A DNA stretch of 64,000 nt, from assembly GCA_022572355.1 (NCBI GenBank), contig JACZWC010000003.1, positions 1-64,000 of the forward strand. The letters are read 5' to 3'. Source of the DNA: Bacteroidota bacterium. Lineage in GTDB: Bacteria > Bacteroidota > Bacteroidia > NORP154. The position numbers and the translations under genes are program-made. Below are positions 43,635 to 52,546 of this stretch, piece by piece (the stretch's first letter is position 1; every line of letters begins with the position of its first letter). The notes under the pieces were generated by a model. That model was not told where the DNA came from and ran no database searches. It worked only from the letters and a program-made list of their open reading frames with translations.

Positions 43635-46600
43635 CTAGTCTTTTACAATTTTAATTAGAGCTTTCTTTCCATCTGCCTCTACACGGATGAGATAAACCCC
43701 TGAGGCCAGGTTCTCTAAATTCACATCAAATCTATGATCATTCACGAATTGATGGGAAACCAGCAGTTGCCCGGTGATAGTAACTACTGAAATGTTCACT
43801 GTTTCATACACATCTCCGAAATCAATTGTTAAATAATCCGACACAGGATTGGGGAAAATAGTGAGTGAGGAATTGAACTCACTATGAAGAATTCCAGATA
43901 AGATTACATTCATGCATGCCGAAGTATCCGCACATCCATCAAGTGTTAGGGCAACTTTATAATTGCCATCTGCTGTTACCGTAAATGATTGACCTATCGC
44001 ACCAATTATCAAATTGTTAGCGCAGTCCATCCATTGATAGGTATCATTTGCTGCTGCGGTTAATATGTTACCCACCTGGGTAACCAACAGATCCAACGAA
44101 GTAAGAGAAAGTGTTGTAACTACCGTGCTATCGCATCCATAAACCGACGTTATATTACTGGTATGAACATTTGCTACCGTCGAAACGACATTATCCGGAA
44201 AGACATAGAAATCTCCTGGGCACATATTTGCCGACTCACTTGTCGTATAAGACTCGTGAACACTTAGAGTCGTTGTTATAACGCTGTCACAACCAATACC
44301 CGTGGTGAATGAACTGGTCTGAACAGTATCAGTATTTCCAAAAGTTCCATCCGGGAAAGTATATATACCTCCAACACAGATATCAGCAATTTGATTAACA
44401 GTTATGGTTGGATCCACCGTTAAGTTGGTGGTAACATTGCTATCGCATCCTCCCATACTCGTTAAGTTGCTTATGTGCACCGCTGTAACTGTCGAAGTGG
44501 CACCATCTGGAAACATATGAGTAACTCCGTTGCAAACGGTAATATCTTCCGTGGTGTAGTAAGCAGAATCCTCTGTAAGTGTAGTGACTATGATACTGTC
44601 GCAACCATCAACACTCGTTAGCGTACTTGTGTGTACCACAGCAACTGTAGAGGTGTCCCCATCCGGGAAAGTGTATGTCACACCCCCACAAATACTCGCA
44701 TTCTCAAACATGTTAAACACTACGTCTATTGACAGCGTAGTGATGATGATGCTATCGCAACCGTTAACGCCGTTTAGGATGCTGGTTTGAACTGTTGCCA
44801 CCGAGTCTGATGAGCCATCAGGAAAAGTGTAGATGCTGCCATCACATATGCTGGCACTTACGTTGTCTGTTGATCCAAAATTCACCGTTAACGTAGTTAC
44901 AATTGTGCTATCACAACCATTTGCACCGGTGAAGCTACTAGTATATGTCGTAGCAGTTGTAGATGTACTGCCATCCGGAAAAGTGTGTGTGTCACCATCA
45001 CATATACTGGCACTTTCATTCGTGTTGGTGCCAGTCTTAACTTCAATACTGTAATTTGCACAGGCTCCGGGAGTAATGCAACCCCCTTCACCTCTTAGAT
45101 AATAAGTGGTATTTACTGATGGTGAGACTACAATTGAATTTCCTGAACCTACTGCCGTGCCTCCACAACTCCCGCTGTACCACTGCCATGCAGTAGCGCT
45201 ATTTAAGTTTCCGCTGGCTGTAAGCGTTGTTGTGCTACCCGCACAAATTGTGTCGGAGGTTGCCGTAGCTGTGGGGACATCAGGATCTGTGCATACTGTT
45301 GGCACCGCTGTGCAGATTTCCAATCCCCATGAATTCAGGGAGCCTCCATCATTAGTGACATTGTCCGTTACAGTTAAGATCCATGTACCGGTAGGTATTT
45401 CACCGTTAAATGAGGCCAAAGACCCCTGTGGTTGATAGGTGCCACCACCTACCGGCGGACACGGTAATGGACCTGGTGTAGCCTGGTCATCCAGATTCAG
45501 ATCAAAATTATTTTGACTTCCACAAATTTGATCAAACAGAATAACATTCGTTCCCGACGGGCTCTGCAAAGTAAAAGTCAGGTCCTCTATCCATGTGTGA
45601 GGGCCTATGAGGCTAACCACATTGACATCAATAATTGTGTCTGTTAGTGTAATGATCAGATCTGAGGTGATGGTAGGTGTTCCCATGGAGGCGATACTCA
45701 CGGGCACGTCTACGCTCATCATAGTGTTGCAGTTGCTGGTTGTAAACGAAAAAATTGAAGAAACCGGAGCTGTACTACATTGATTGTAAACAGAAACACG
45801 CCAGAAGTACTCTGTATTCGAAGTTAGCAATGTAGAGATGTAACTATTTGTCGTGAGGCCAATTCCACTGTCAACCACGCTAATGAAACCCGCATCAGTC
45901 GCAATATGTATATCATATAGGATACCACTTCCCCCAACCAAGGACCAATTAAATGTTGTTGGAGCCGAAACCCCTGTAGCGCCGTCAGTTGGAGTAGTAA
46001 GCGAAGTAGATCCGGGTGATGCGTCGAGAACGTTCAGTGTAATCTGAACGGTATTGGTGGTAGATATTGATGTACCCGTAACAGTAATACTATAAGTTCC
46101 AGTCATGGCTCCTGTAATTCCGGTTATCAGCATTTGAACTGGCGTTCCATCTGAAGTGGCAGTAGGCGGAGTGAAAGTCACTGTTGTTCCTCCTGGCTGG
46201 CCGGTTGCTGTGAATGTGGTCGTTTCATTAAAACCCGAAAATGTATTGTAAGTAAAATTATAGATCGCGCTGTCGGGAGGGCAAACGTCCAATGTTGTGG
46301 AGGAGAAGTTCATTACGAAATCTGATTCTACGATAGTGATATCTGCATCGTTAATATCAAAGAATATATTGTTCGCTCCCCGAACCATGACTCTTCCGGT
46401 AGTGGTGGCCGCACCTGTTGGTACCGTAATCGTAGCAGAGCCATTGTTTGTAACTCCAGCTACTATGGTGATAGGATAAGTGAATCCACCGTCGGTCGAA
46501 AGAAAAATATCCACATTGGCTGTGTTCACAGATCCCCCACTTGTATTCGCCACGTTCCATGTAATGGTTTCCGTAGCACCTGCATTCCATGTAACCGAAG

Positions 46601-48335
46601 TATTCTGTGACGTTACGACAAAGGGCCCGGCACTTCCAATTACTGTTACTTGCATCAAATCGTCGTGGGATTGAGGCCCGGAGATATCATTGTCGCGGAC
46701 CACAAATGAAAACTCCATGTTTCTACCCACAGTAGGCGTCATCTCCCATGTGGGGAACAAATTTCCTGCAATAATATCCGTGATCTGCGGCATGTACCTG
46801 TCCGGAGAGGTAACCTGCAACTTGGCTCTGTACAGAGGCCCCACTGTCCAGGTTGACTGGGGCGACCCGTTACTGGGCGCTTGCTCCGGATCATTCTGAG
46901 ACCAGTTGTAGGTCAGGGAACCCATTCCATCGACATCAGTTGCAGAACCCTCCAGCACAAAAGCCGTTCCCTGCGGAATCGTATAATCAAGGCCTGCATT
47001 AGCAACTGGAGGATTGTTGGTAAGAGAGGTCTGCATACCACAGGTACTATTGCCGGTCTGGATATTCTGTGTGATGTCTCTAAGGTTTACATAATTGAAA
47101 TGCGCGTCACTGTTCGGCTGAACGTTGGTTCCACAGATGCCTGCATATCCCATAATTGAACTTCCGCTGGCAGGTTCAACTTCTGTCTGTCCATTTCCAC
47201 TTCTGCTGCAAGTATTCATGGTGTGGTACCCTCCAAACTGATGGCCCATTTCATGTGCCACATAATCGATATCAAAAGGATCACCAACTGGATTGGAACC
47301 ACCCGTATATGCACTGCCCTTTTGGCCGCTGGTGCAAACACATGATATACACCCTGCATTGCCACCACCCTGCATGTTAAAATTATGTCCAATGTCGTAA
47401 TTGGCATCTCCTATTTTACTGTCAATCTCTGTTTGAGTGGTGTTGTTCCATTCGGTTGACCATGGATCTGCAGAAGTATTTCCCCAATAGATGATAAGAT
47501 CATTGTTCGAAACCATCTGCAATGTAACAGAGAAGTCTACTTCATATACACCATTGACCCTGTTCATGGTCACGGTCATTGCGGCCATAATATCCGCGAG
47601 TTCTGTACCCGTGTTGGCAAAGAAGTTTCCGTATTCCGCCGTGCAAGATAAAGCCAAGCGAAAAGTGCGGAATATCTGATCATTAGCCGATGCCGGCTTT
47701 GGGCTCCCACCGCTGGTTTTCATGGAAGGCGGCGGCGGCACATTACCCATAAGGCATTGAAAATTCAAAGGGTCCTTCGTAATTGAACTGCGGTCGTAGA
47801 CGATGTACTTCTTTTGGTCTAGAGTATATGGATCGATATAACTGGCTGGGCCTGTGCCAGATAGTGTAAAACAGTGAAGTCCATACTTGGTGATGCTAAA
47901 GCGCATGTAAGCTGTTGGGTCGTCGATTCCCTGTGCCACATAAGTTTTGATATTCGGGAATTTTGCGGCCAGATCAGGGTGCATGATAGGTGACTCCAAC
48001 ACCTTGAACTGCTCTAATTCGCCATCCGAATTGGGAAAATCTACGTAAGCGTACTGAGGATATCTGCTGACACCTCTAAGAGAAATCCCTACCAGCGTAT
48101 TCTTGAGCTGATTGAGATCGAGGTTATAAACTTTATAGAATGCAGGGATCGTATTACGCTGCAGCTTGTTTATGTTAGATACCTGTGTCTTTATTGTTGT
48201 CCAAAGTGCTGAAGATTGGAGATTGTTTTGCGTACCTTTAAATTGAGTCTTTCCCTGAGCATCCGCATAAGAGCTAGCGAATAGCACCAAAAACAAAATG
48301 CTTAGAATCCTTGACAACATGAATCTCATGACCAA
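43635..48335 (-). CDS. Secreted reprolysin-like metalloprotease with P-domain, six-fold repeat and T9SS sorting domain
   Basis: The protein has 1566 residues; the true start may be Met6 (MLSRILSILFLVLFASSYADAQ signal). A propeptide-like region reaches about residue 225. The catalytic domain has the zinc motif HEMGHQFGGYH near residue 362, a HExxHxxGxxH metzincin signature. Later parts include Ig/FN3-like modules (about 780-870, FNWSLVGGSGILYDIHIATD) and a proprotein-convertase-like P-domain (about 870-1010, TWIEDLTFTLQSPSG). Six tandem repeats of roughly 48 residues follow (about 1100-1410), each with 'C.G..ytFPDG' and 'GCDS'. The T9SS type A tail is FPNPVSDYLTIDFG to ALIKIVKD. It is exported through T9SS and cleaved or anchored at the surface. 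Confidence 0.92.
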   Translation of the reverse strand: MVMRFMLSRILSILFLVLFASSYADAQGKTQFKGTQNNLQSSALWTTIKTQVSNINKLQRNTIPAFYKVYNLDLNQLKNTLVGISLRGVSRYPQYAYVDFPNSDGELEQFKVLESPIMHPDLAAKFPNIKTYVAQGIDDPTAYMRFSITKYGLHCFTLSGTGPASYIDPYTLDQKKYIVYDRSSITKDPLNFQCLMGNVPPPPSMKTSGGSPKPASANDQIFRTFRLALSCTAEYGNFFANTGTELADIMAAMTVTMNRVNGVYEVDFSVTLQMVSNNDLIIYWGNTSADPWSTEWNNTTQTEIDSKIGDANYDIGHNFNMQGGGNAGCISCVCTSGQKGSAYTGGSNPVGDPFDIDYVAHEMGHQFGGYHTMNTCSRSGNGQTEVEPASGSSIMGYAGICGTNVQPNSDAHFNYVNLRDITQNIQTGNSTCGMQTSLTNNPPVANAGLDYTIPQGTAFVLEGSATDVDGMGSLTYNWSQNDPEQAPSNGSPQSTWTVGPLYRAKLQVTSPDRYMPQITDIIAGNLFPTWEMTPTVGRNMEFSFVVRDNDISGPQSHDDLMQVTVIGSAGPFVVTSQNTSVTWNAGATETITWNVANTSGGSVNTANVDIFLSTDGGFTYPITIVAGVTNNGSATITVPTGAATTTGRVMVRGANNIFFDINDADITIVESDFVMNFSSTTLDVCPPDSAIYNFTYNTFSGFNETTTFTATGQPGGTTVTFTPPTATSDGTPVQMLITGITGAMTGTYSITVTGTSISTTNTVQITLNVLDASPGSTSLTTPTDGATGVSAPTTFNWSLVGGSGILYDIHIATDAGFISVVDSGIGLTTNSYISTLLTSNTEYFWRVSVYNQCSTAPVSSIFSFTTSNCNTMMSVDVPVSIASMGTPTITSDLIITLTDTIIDVNVVSLIGPHTWIEDLTFTLQSPSGTNVILFDQICGSQNNFDLNLDDQATPGPLPCPPVGGGTYQPQGSLASFNGEIPTGTWILTVTDNVTNDGGSLNSWGLEICTAVPTVCTDPDVPTATATSDTICAGSTTTLTASGNLNSATAWQWYSGSCGGTAVGSGNSIVVSPSVNTTYYLRGEGGCITPGACANYSIEVKTGTNTNESASICDGDTHTFPDGSTSTTATTYTSSFTGANGCDSTIVTTLTVNFGSTDNVSASICDGSIYTFPDGSSDSVATVQTSILNGVNGCDSIIITTLSIDVVFNMFENASICGGVTYTFPDGDTSTVAVVHTSTLTSVDGCDSIIVTTLTEDSAYYTTEDITVCNGVTHMFPDGATSTVTAVHISNLTSMGGCDSNVTTNLTVDPTITVNQIADICVGGIYTFPDGTFGNTDTVQTSSFTTGIGCDSVITTTLSVHESYTTSESANMCPGDFYVFPDNVVSTVANVHTSNITSVYGCDSTVVTTLSLTSLDLLVTQVGNILTAAANDTYQWMDCANNLIIGAIGQSFTVTADGNYKVALTLDGCADTSACMNVILSGILHSEFNSSLTIFPNPVSDYLTIDFGDVYETVNISVVTITGQLLVSHQFVNDHRFDVNLENLASGVYLIRVEADGKKALIKIVKD
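43900..45060 (-). repeat. Tandem coding repeat, six units (protease gene) and following Ig-like spacer
   Basis: Six units of about 145 nt lie roughly at 44090-45030. Each has a Cys-Gly pair, tYtFPDG and a late NGCDS before a TTL strand, so every unit carries two cysteines that could form a disulfide. Units have diverged at the protein level, so they are old rather than newly amplified. The region after them (to about 43900) is the linker before the sorting domain. Confidence 0.65.
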
Positions 48336-48480
48336 TGTATTAATGACGTTATTCTACATAATCACCCTGTCTTAAGACGTATTTGGAGGTCAAAGGGTTG
48401 TATTCGGACTTGAAATATACGAAAATGTATTGTGGAAAGGAATTTTAAAGAATAAGATTTGGCATATAACCAGGATACTT

Positions 48481-48828
48481 TCAAGAATCTTCAATCTGAC
48501 TTAAAACACGTTTTGGTAGTTTGCTTTTTATGATAGCATAGGATTTAGCAATCCATTCTTTTAGTTCGTTCTCGCCAATGCTGTTAAATTCATGCATGTA
48601 TACCCACTTGGCTCTGCCCAGATAAGGAGCGGAAATAAAATGTTCAGTTTCAATTAGCTCTGCATATTCTTCCGGTGTTACCTTAAAGCAAAGGTTACCG
48701 GTTTTCGTAAGGCCAGCCATGGTGAAGATCTTCTCCCCCACACAAAAGCAGAGGTTGTCTTCCCATTTTACATCTTCAGTTGCGCCTGGGAAGGACATGC
48801 AATATTGGCGGAGCTCTTCAAGGTTCAT
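48481..48828 (-). CDS. MmcQ/YjbR family protein
   Basis: The 115-residue cytosolic protein has the full YjbR fold signature: LRQYCMSFPGATEDVKWEDN, LCFCVGEKIFTMAGL, GNLCFKVTPEEYAELIE and YLGRAKWVYMHEFN, with the terminal helix KEWIAKSYAIIKSKLPKRVL. The family is often labelled DNA-binding because of a double-wing fold; no specific role is established. It is divergent from the TPR gene at 48910, with the shared 81-nt gap holding the conserved 18-bp block. Confidence 0.88.
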   Translation of the reverse strand: MNLEELRQYCMSFPGATEDVKWEDNLCFCVGEKIFTMAGLTKTGNLCFKVTPEEYAELIETEHFISAPYLGRAKWVYMHEFNSIGENELKEWIAKSYAIIKSKLPKRVLSQIEDS

Positions 48829-48888
48829 TTATGTTCTTGCATTGAGGAATTAGTGATTTTTTTGATAAACCTAAGATACGAAAAAGCC

Positions 48889-48906
48889 TTGAATTGCTAT
48901 ATTAGT
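48889..48906 (+). promoter_or_regulatory. 18-bp block conserved upstream of two TPR paralogs (copy 2)
   Basis: This block is identical to 21471-21488 and also lies 3 nt before the GTG start. The upstream flanks differ, so the identity is confined to this block and the first codons. Confidence 0.55.
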
Positions 48907-48909
48907 TGA

Positions 48910-50469
48910 GTGATTAACCGATGCTTCATATGGTTTTTGTTGCTGCTTATGACCTTTATGGCTAATGCCGCCGATAAACATTTGATTGATTCCCTAAAAT
49001 TAGTTATTGAAGAGGCGAGGCATGATACTTTAGTTTGTGATGCGTATTTGAGCTGGGGTATGGAAGCTTATCGAAGTAATCCAGATACTGCCTTGATTCT
49101 TTGGCGAAAGGCACATGACATTGCTAAAGTGAATTTAGCTTCGCACCCTCCCGATAACAACCAGGGCATTATCCTTGAAAAAAAGTATTTATCCTTATTA
49201 GCGGACGCTTTGAACAATATTGGGGTTTATTATATGAACCAGGGGGACATTCAAAAAGGATTGGAATACTACCTTAAATCCTTAAAGAATCAAGAGAAAA
49301 TAGGAGATAAAAAAGGGGTGGCTACTTCTTTGAGTAATATTGGGCTTGTCTACAAGAAACGAGGAGACATTCAAAAAGCATTGGAGTACAATTTTAAAAG
49401 TTTAAAAATCTATGAAGAATTAGGAACCTCAACCGACAAAGTTCTGGCGAACGCAGGTAAAAAAGGGATGGGTGGATCTTTTAACAATATTGGGGTGATC
49501 TATAAAAATCAGAAGGACCTGTCTGGTGCATTGGAATACTACAATAAAAGCTTAAAAATCAGAGAGGAAATGGGGAATAAACAGGGGGTAGCTTCTACAT
49601 TGAGCAATATTGGGGTTATCTATAAAATTCAAGGGGATCTTCAAAATGCTTTACAATGCCACTTCAAGAGTTTGAAGATCCGAGAAGATATAGAGTATAA
49701 GAGGGGAATAGCTAATTCCTTGAATAATATTGGGACCATCTATCAAATTCGAGGAGATTTTCAAATTGCTTTACAATATCACTTTAAGAGTTTGAAGATT
49801 AAAGAAGAATTGAGAAGAAGAAAAGGGGTGGCTGGATCTTTGAACAATATTGGCGCAATCTATCTGGAGTTGAATGAGCTTGGCAAGGCTAAAGAATATG
49901 CCCATAAAAGTATCGAAATAGCTCGAGAATTAGGTTTTCCTGAAAAGATCAGAAATGCTGCTGCGCTGATTTCCAAAGTGCACAAAAAGCAAGGTGATTT
50001 TCAACAGGCTCTTGAAATGTATGAACTCTTTATCCAAATGAGAGATAGTATTACTAATGAAGAAACTCAGAAAGCCACAATTAGACAACAAACCAAGTAT
50101 GAATTTGAGAAGGCTCAGCTTATTAAGGAGCAAGAGGCAAAGGAAGCACAACGGAAAGTAGATGAAGCAACGGCTAGGCGTGATAATCTACAGTATTCGG
50201 TGCTGTTGATTTGTTTATTGGTTATTGGTGTAATAGTTGCCCTGTTGGGAAGATTGTCGTTACCAGTAAAAGTGGCTGAAGGAATTATCTTCTTTTCGTT
50301 CCTGATATTCTTTGAGTTCTTACTGGTATTGGCAGATCCCTATATTGAAATCTGGTCTGGCGGGGCACCGGGGTTTAAGCTACTTTTTAATGCCGGGATT
50401 GCCGCTTTGATCTTTCCCGCACATGCTTTTTTCGAATCACAACTGAAGGGTAGATTGGTTAAAAATTGA
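48910..50469 (+). CDS. TPR, coiled-coil and three-TM protein (intact paralog 1)
   Basis: The protein has 519 residues from GTG. A signal peptide (FIWFLLLLMTFMANAADK) and a short conserved head (HDTLVCDAYLSWGMEAYRSN) precede about seven TPR units of 40 residues (ALNNIGVYYMNQGDIQKGLEYY). A coiled coil follows (TIRQQTKYEFEKAQLIKEQEAK), then three helices (SVLLICLLVIGVIVALLG; EGIIFFSFLIFFEFLLVLAD; FNAGIAALIFPAHAFFE). The head-TPR-TIRQQTKYEFEK arrangement is known from sensor kinases, LytTR regulators and cyclases of this phylum, but here the chain ends after the membrane part with no output domain. An 11-residue insertion (49426-49458) interrupts one unit. Its stop overlaps the next gene by 4 nt. 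Confidence 0.85.
   Translation: MINRCFIWFLLLLMTFMANAADKHLIDSLKLVIEEARHDTLVCDAYLSWGMEAYRSNPDTALILWRKAHDIAKVNLASHPPDNNQGIILEKKYLSLLADALNNIGVYYMNQGDIQKGLEYYLKSLKNQEKIGDKKGVATSLSNIGLVYKKRGDIQKALEYNFKSLKIYEELGTSTDKVLANAGKKGMGGSFNNIGVIYKNQKDLSGALEYYNKSLKIREEMGNKQGVASTLSNIGVIYKIQGDLQNALQCHFKSLKIREDIEYKRGIANSLNNIGTIYQIRGDFQIALQYHFKSLKIKEELRRRKGVAGSLNNIGAIYLELNELGKAKEYAHKSIEIARELGFPEKIRNAAALISKVHKKQGDFQQALEMYELFIQMRDSITNEETQKATIRQQTKYEFEKAQLIKEQEAKEAQRKVDEATARRDNLQYSVLLICLLVIGVIVALLGRLSLPVKVAEGIIFFSFLIFFEFLLVLADPYIEIWSGGAPGFKLLFNAGIAALIFPAHAFFESQLKGRLVKN
49426..49458 (+). repeat. 33-nt in-frame insertion in TPR paralog 1
   Basis: The 33 nt encode TSTDKVLANAG between 'EELG' and 'KKGMGGS', where other units read 'GNKQGVAS' directly. 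The length keeps the frame, like the inserts in the paralog at 21.5 kb. Confidence 0.5.
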
Positions 50470-51896
50470 ACGCTCCCTATCCCATAACGCTCGTAATACT
50501 TCTCTTGTCTTATTCTGTTCAGGCTCAAGATCAACGTACAATCGATTCTTTAAATTCTGTTATTGAAATTGCCGAGCATGATACGTCAGTTTGTGATGCT
50601 TATCTAAGCTGGGGTGAAAAAGTTTACTTGAGTAATCCAGACACCGCTTTGATTCTTTGGCAACAGGCAATTAATCTGGCAAATTACCACTTTCAGAGCA
50701 ATGTAACTGAAGCAAACAAGCAGAAGTACTTAACCATTCTTGCAAGTGGCCTGAACAATGTGGGATTCATCTATGAACGCCAGGGTGACATTGCAAAGGG
50801 TTTAGAATATTACCATGAAAGCTTGAAGATTGAGGAAGCATTAGAAAACAAAAAAGGGATGGCCACTTCATTAAATAACATTGCCATGTTGTATGAAAGC
50901 CAGGAAGACTTGAATATAGCACTCGAATATCATCAGCAGAGCCTTAAAATATTACAGGAATTGGGCGAACAGAGAATGGTCGCAATTTCAATGAATAATA
51001 TTGCAAGCATCTATGAAGATCAAATTGACTACGACACAGACTCCATCAAACGAAGCGAATACATTTCGAAGGCATTGGATTACTATCTCGGAAGCTTAAC
51101 GCTTTTGGAAGTGTCGGGCAAAAAAGCTGAAGTGGCAAACTCATTGAACAATATTGGTTACATGTATTACAATCATGGTGACACAGCCAAAGGATTGGAT
51201 TACCATCTCAGGAGTATGAAGATGCGGGATGAGGCCGGAGATAAACATGGATTATCAATGAGCTTACACAATGTCGGGAAAATCTATTTAGAGCGGGGAC
51301 ATGTAGCAAAAGCAAAGGATCTAGCCCAAAAAAGCATGGCATTGGCTGTGGAAATTGAATACCCGAGAAACATAAGAGACGCCGCCAAATTGCTGTACAA
51401 CATTGCAAAAAAAGAAGCCAATTATAAGGAAGCCTTAGAGATGTATGAACTCCACATCCAAATGCGAGATAGCATCAACAACGAGAAAACTCAGAAAGCT
51501 ACCATTCGTCAGCAAACTAAATATGAGTTTGAAAAAGCACAACTTGTGAAAGAGCATGATGCGAAGGAAGCCCAACGGATATTGGATGAAGCTACAGCAA
51601 GGCGCGATAATCTACAGTATTCGGTGGTGTTGATTTGCTTATTGGTTATTGGTGTTGTCGTTGCAATGCTGGGTAGATTGTCGCTGCCAATTAGAATGGC
51701 TGAGGGAATTATTTTCTTTTCATTCCTTATACTCTTTGAGTTCTTGCTTGTACTTGCTGATCCATACATTGAAGCTTGGTCTGGGGGGGCTCCTGGCTTT
51801 AAGCTCTTGTTTAATGCGGGAATAGCCGCCTTGATATTCCCGGCACATGCTTTCTTTGAGGCTAAATTGAAAAGGAGGCTGGTAAAGATTCAATAG
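50466..51896 (+). CDS. TPR, coiled-coil and three-TM protein (intact paralog 2)
   Basis: The protein has 476 residues and starts at TTG overlapping the previous stop (TTGA, 4 nt), so the two are translated together. It has a signal peptide (LVILLLSYSVQAQ), the same head as its neighbour (HDTSVCDAYLSWGEKVYLSN), about six TPR units (one with a longer loop at YEDQIDYDTDSIKRSEYI), the coiled coil TIRQQTKYEFEKAQLVKEHD, and three terminal helices. The last ~90 residues match the neighbour and the broken copy at 22.6-23.1 kb almost residue for residue, whereas the TPR part has diverged. This pattern points to tandem duplication with the membrane tail held by selection or gene conversion. No enzymatic domain is present. 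Confidence 0.85.
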   Translation: MNAPYPITLVILLLSYSVQAQDQRTIDSLNSVIEIAEHDTSVCDAYLSWGEKVYLSNPDTALILWQQAINLANYHFQSNVTEANKQKYLTILASGLNNVGFIYERQGDIAKGLEYYHESLKIEEALENKKGMATSLNNIAMLYESQEDLNIALEYHQQSLKILQELGEQRMVAISMNNIASIYEDQIDYDTDSIKRSEYISKALDYYLGSLTLLEVSGKKAEVANSLNNIGYMYYNHGDTAKGLDYHLRSMKMRDEAGDKHGLSMSLHNVGKIYLERGHVAKAKDLAQKSMALAVEIEYPRNIRDAAKLLYNIAKKEANYKEALEMYELHIQMRDSINNEKTQKATIRQQTKYEFEKAQLVKEHDAKEAQRILDEATARRDNLQYSVVLICLLVIGVVVAMLGRLSLPIRMAEGIIFFSFLILFEFLLVLADPYIEAWSGGAPGFKLLFNAGIAALIFPAHAFFEAKLKRRLVKIQ

Positions 51897-51985
51897 TTGT
51901 TACCCCCTGTTTCTATGCTTCGCAAAGAAACTGTTCCCCTATAACCAGGGGGCAGCGAGCTAAGCGAGCAGGGGGTAATACAACT
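51897..51985. repeat. Hairpin-bounded repeat after the TPR pair
   Basis: GTTGTTACCCCCTG at about 51896-51909 and CAGGGGGTAATACAAC at about 51969-51984 are near-perfect complements bracketing about 60 nt. The interior holds a second copy of CCAGGGGG and CTTCGCAAAG. It may end the TPR transcript or be a small dispersed palindromic element. Confidence 0.6.
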
Positions 51986-52077
51986 ATCTACCAGAGTATC
52001 CCTGTTCAAAGAGGTAATATCCCAGCGTCCCAATTCGTTTTATACAACATAACACTCATAACCAAAACCACCGGACT

Positions 52078-52473
52078 ATGAAGGAATTAAGAATACTTAC
52101 GTTATTGGCGTTCGCTTTCGTTCTCGCGCTTGCCGCTTGTAAAAAAGACAAGCAGGGATGTGTGGATGAAGAAGCGCTTTGTACACTTGTGGATGACAAC
52201 AATCTCGAAGGCGCGACAAACGTAATGAGGAATTACCTGGCAAAACTAATTGGTAACACTCACAACCAACAACTGAACAAACTAAAGAACTGGCTGGAAT
52301 GTAAACGCTGTGTGGAAGAAGTTTATATGCCTTGTATGTCTTGTATAGAAGACCCTTCTCCTCCTAGAATAATTGGCATTGATTTCGTACAAAACGGACA
52401 AATCGTAAATATGCAGGTATTGGTTTCTTTTAGGGAGCAGCAGGAAGGTGCTGTGGTATCTACTTTAAACTAG
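52078..52473 (+). CDS. Cysteine-rich lipoprotein of unknown function
   Basis: The 131-residue protein has a lipoprotein signal (LLAFAFVLALAACKKD, Cys21). The mature part contains eight or nine further features of note: a GCVDEEALC pair, then LECKRCVEEVYMPCMSCIED, which carries two CxxC motifs (CKRC and CMSC). These could hold a metal or disulfides. The last 40 residues are beta-rich (IGIDFVQNGQIVNMQVLVSF). No family is recognised. It is followed by another small lipoprotein gene and preceded by the TPR pair and a repeat. Confidence 0.7.
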   Translation: MKELRILTLLAFAFVLALAACKKDKQGCVDEEALCTLVDDNNLEGATNVMRNYLAKLIGNTHNQQLNKLKNWLECKRCVEEVYMPCMSCIEDPSPPRIIGIDFVQNGQIVNMQVLVSFREQQEGAVVSTLN

Positions 52474-52546
52474 CCAAAAACATATGTGTTAACTTGCATA
52501 TTTCCGAATGACGCTCCATAAAGATTTTAATTACTAACTTTAATCC

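Noticed and set aside
43900-45060. CRISPR-like array
   Set aside because: The periodicity comes from diverged protein repeats inside an open reading frame, without identical direct repeats or unique spacers.
44584-47380. Many plus-strand open frames opposite the large protease gene
   Set aside because: They are shadows of a Thr/Ser/Gly-rich repetitive coding sequence, which leaves few stops on the other strand.
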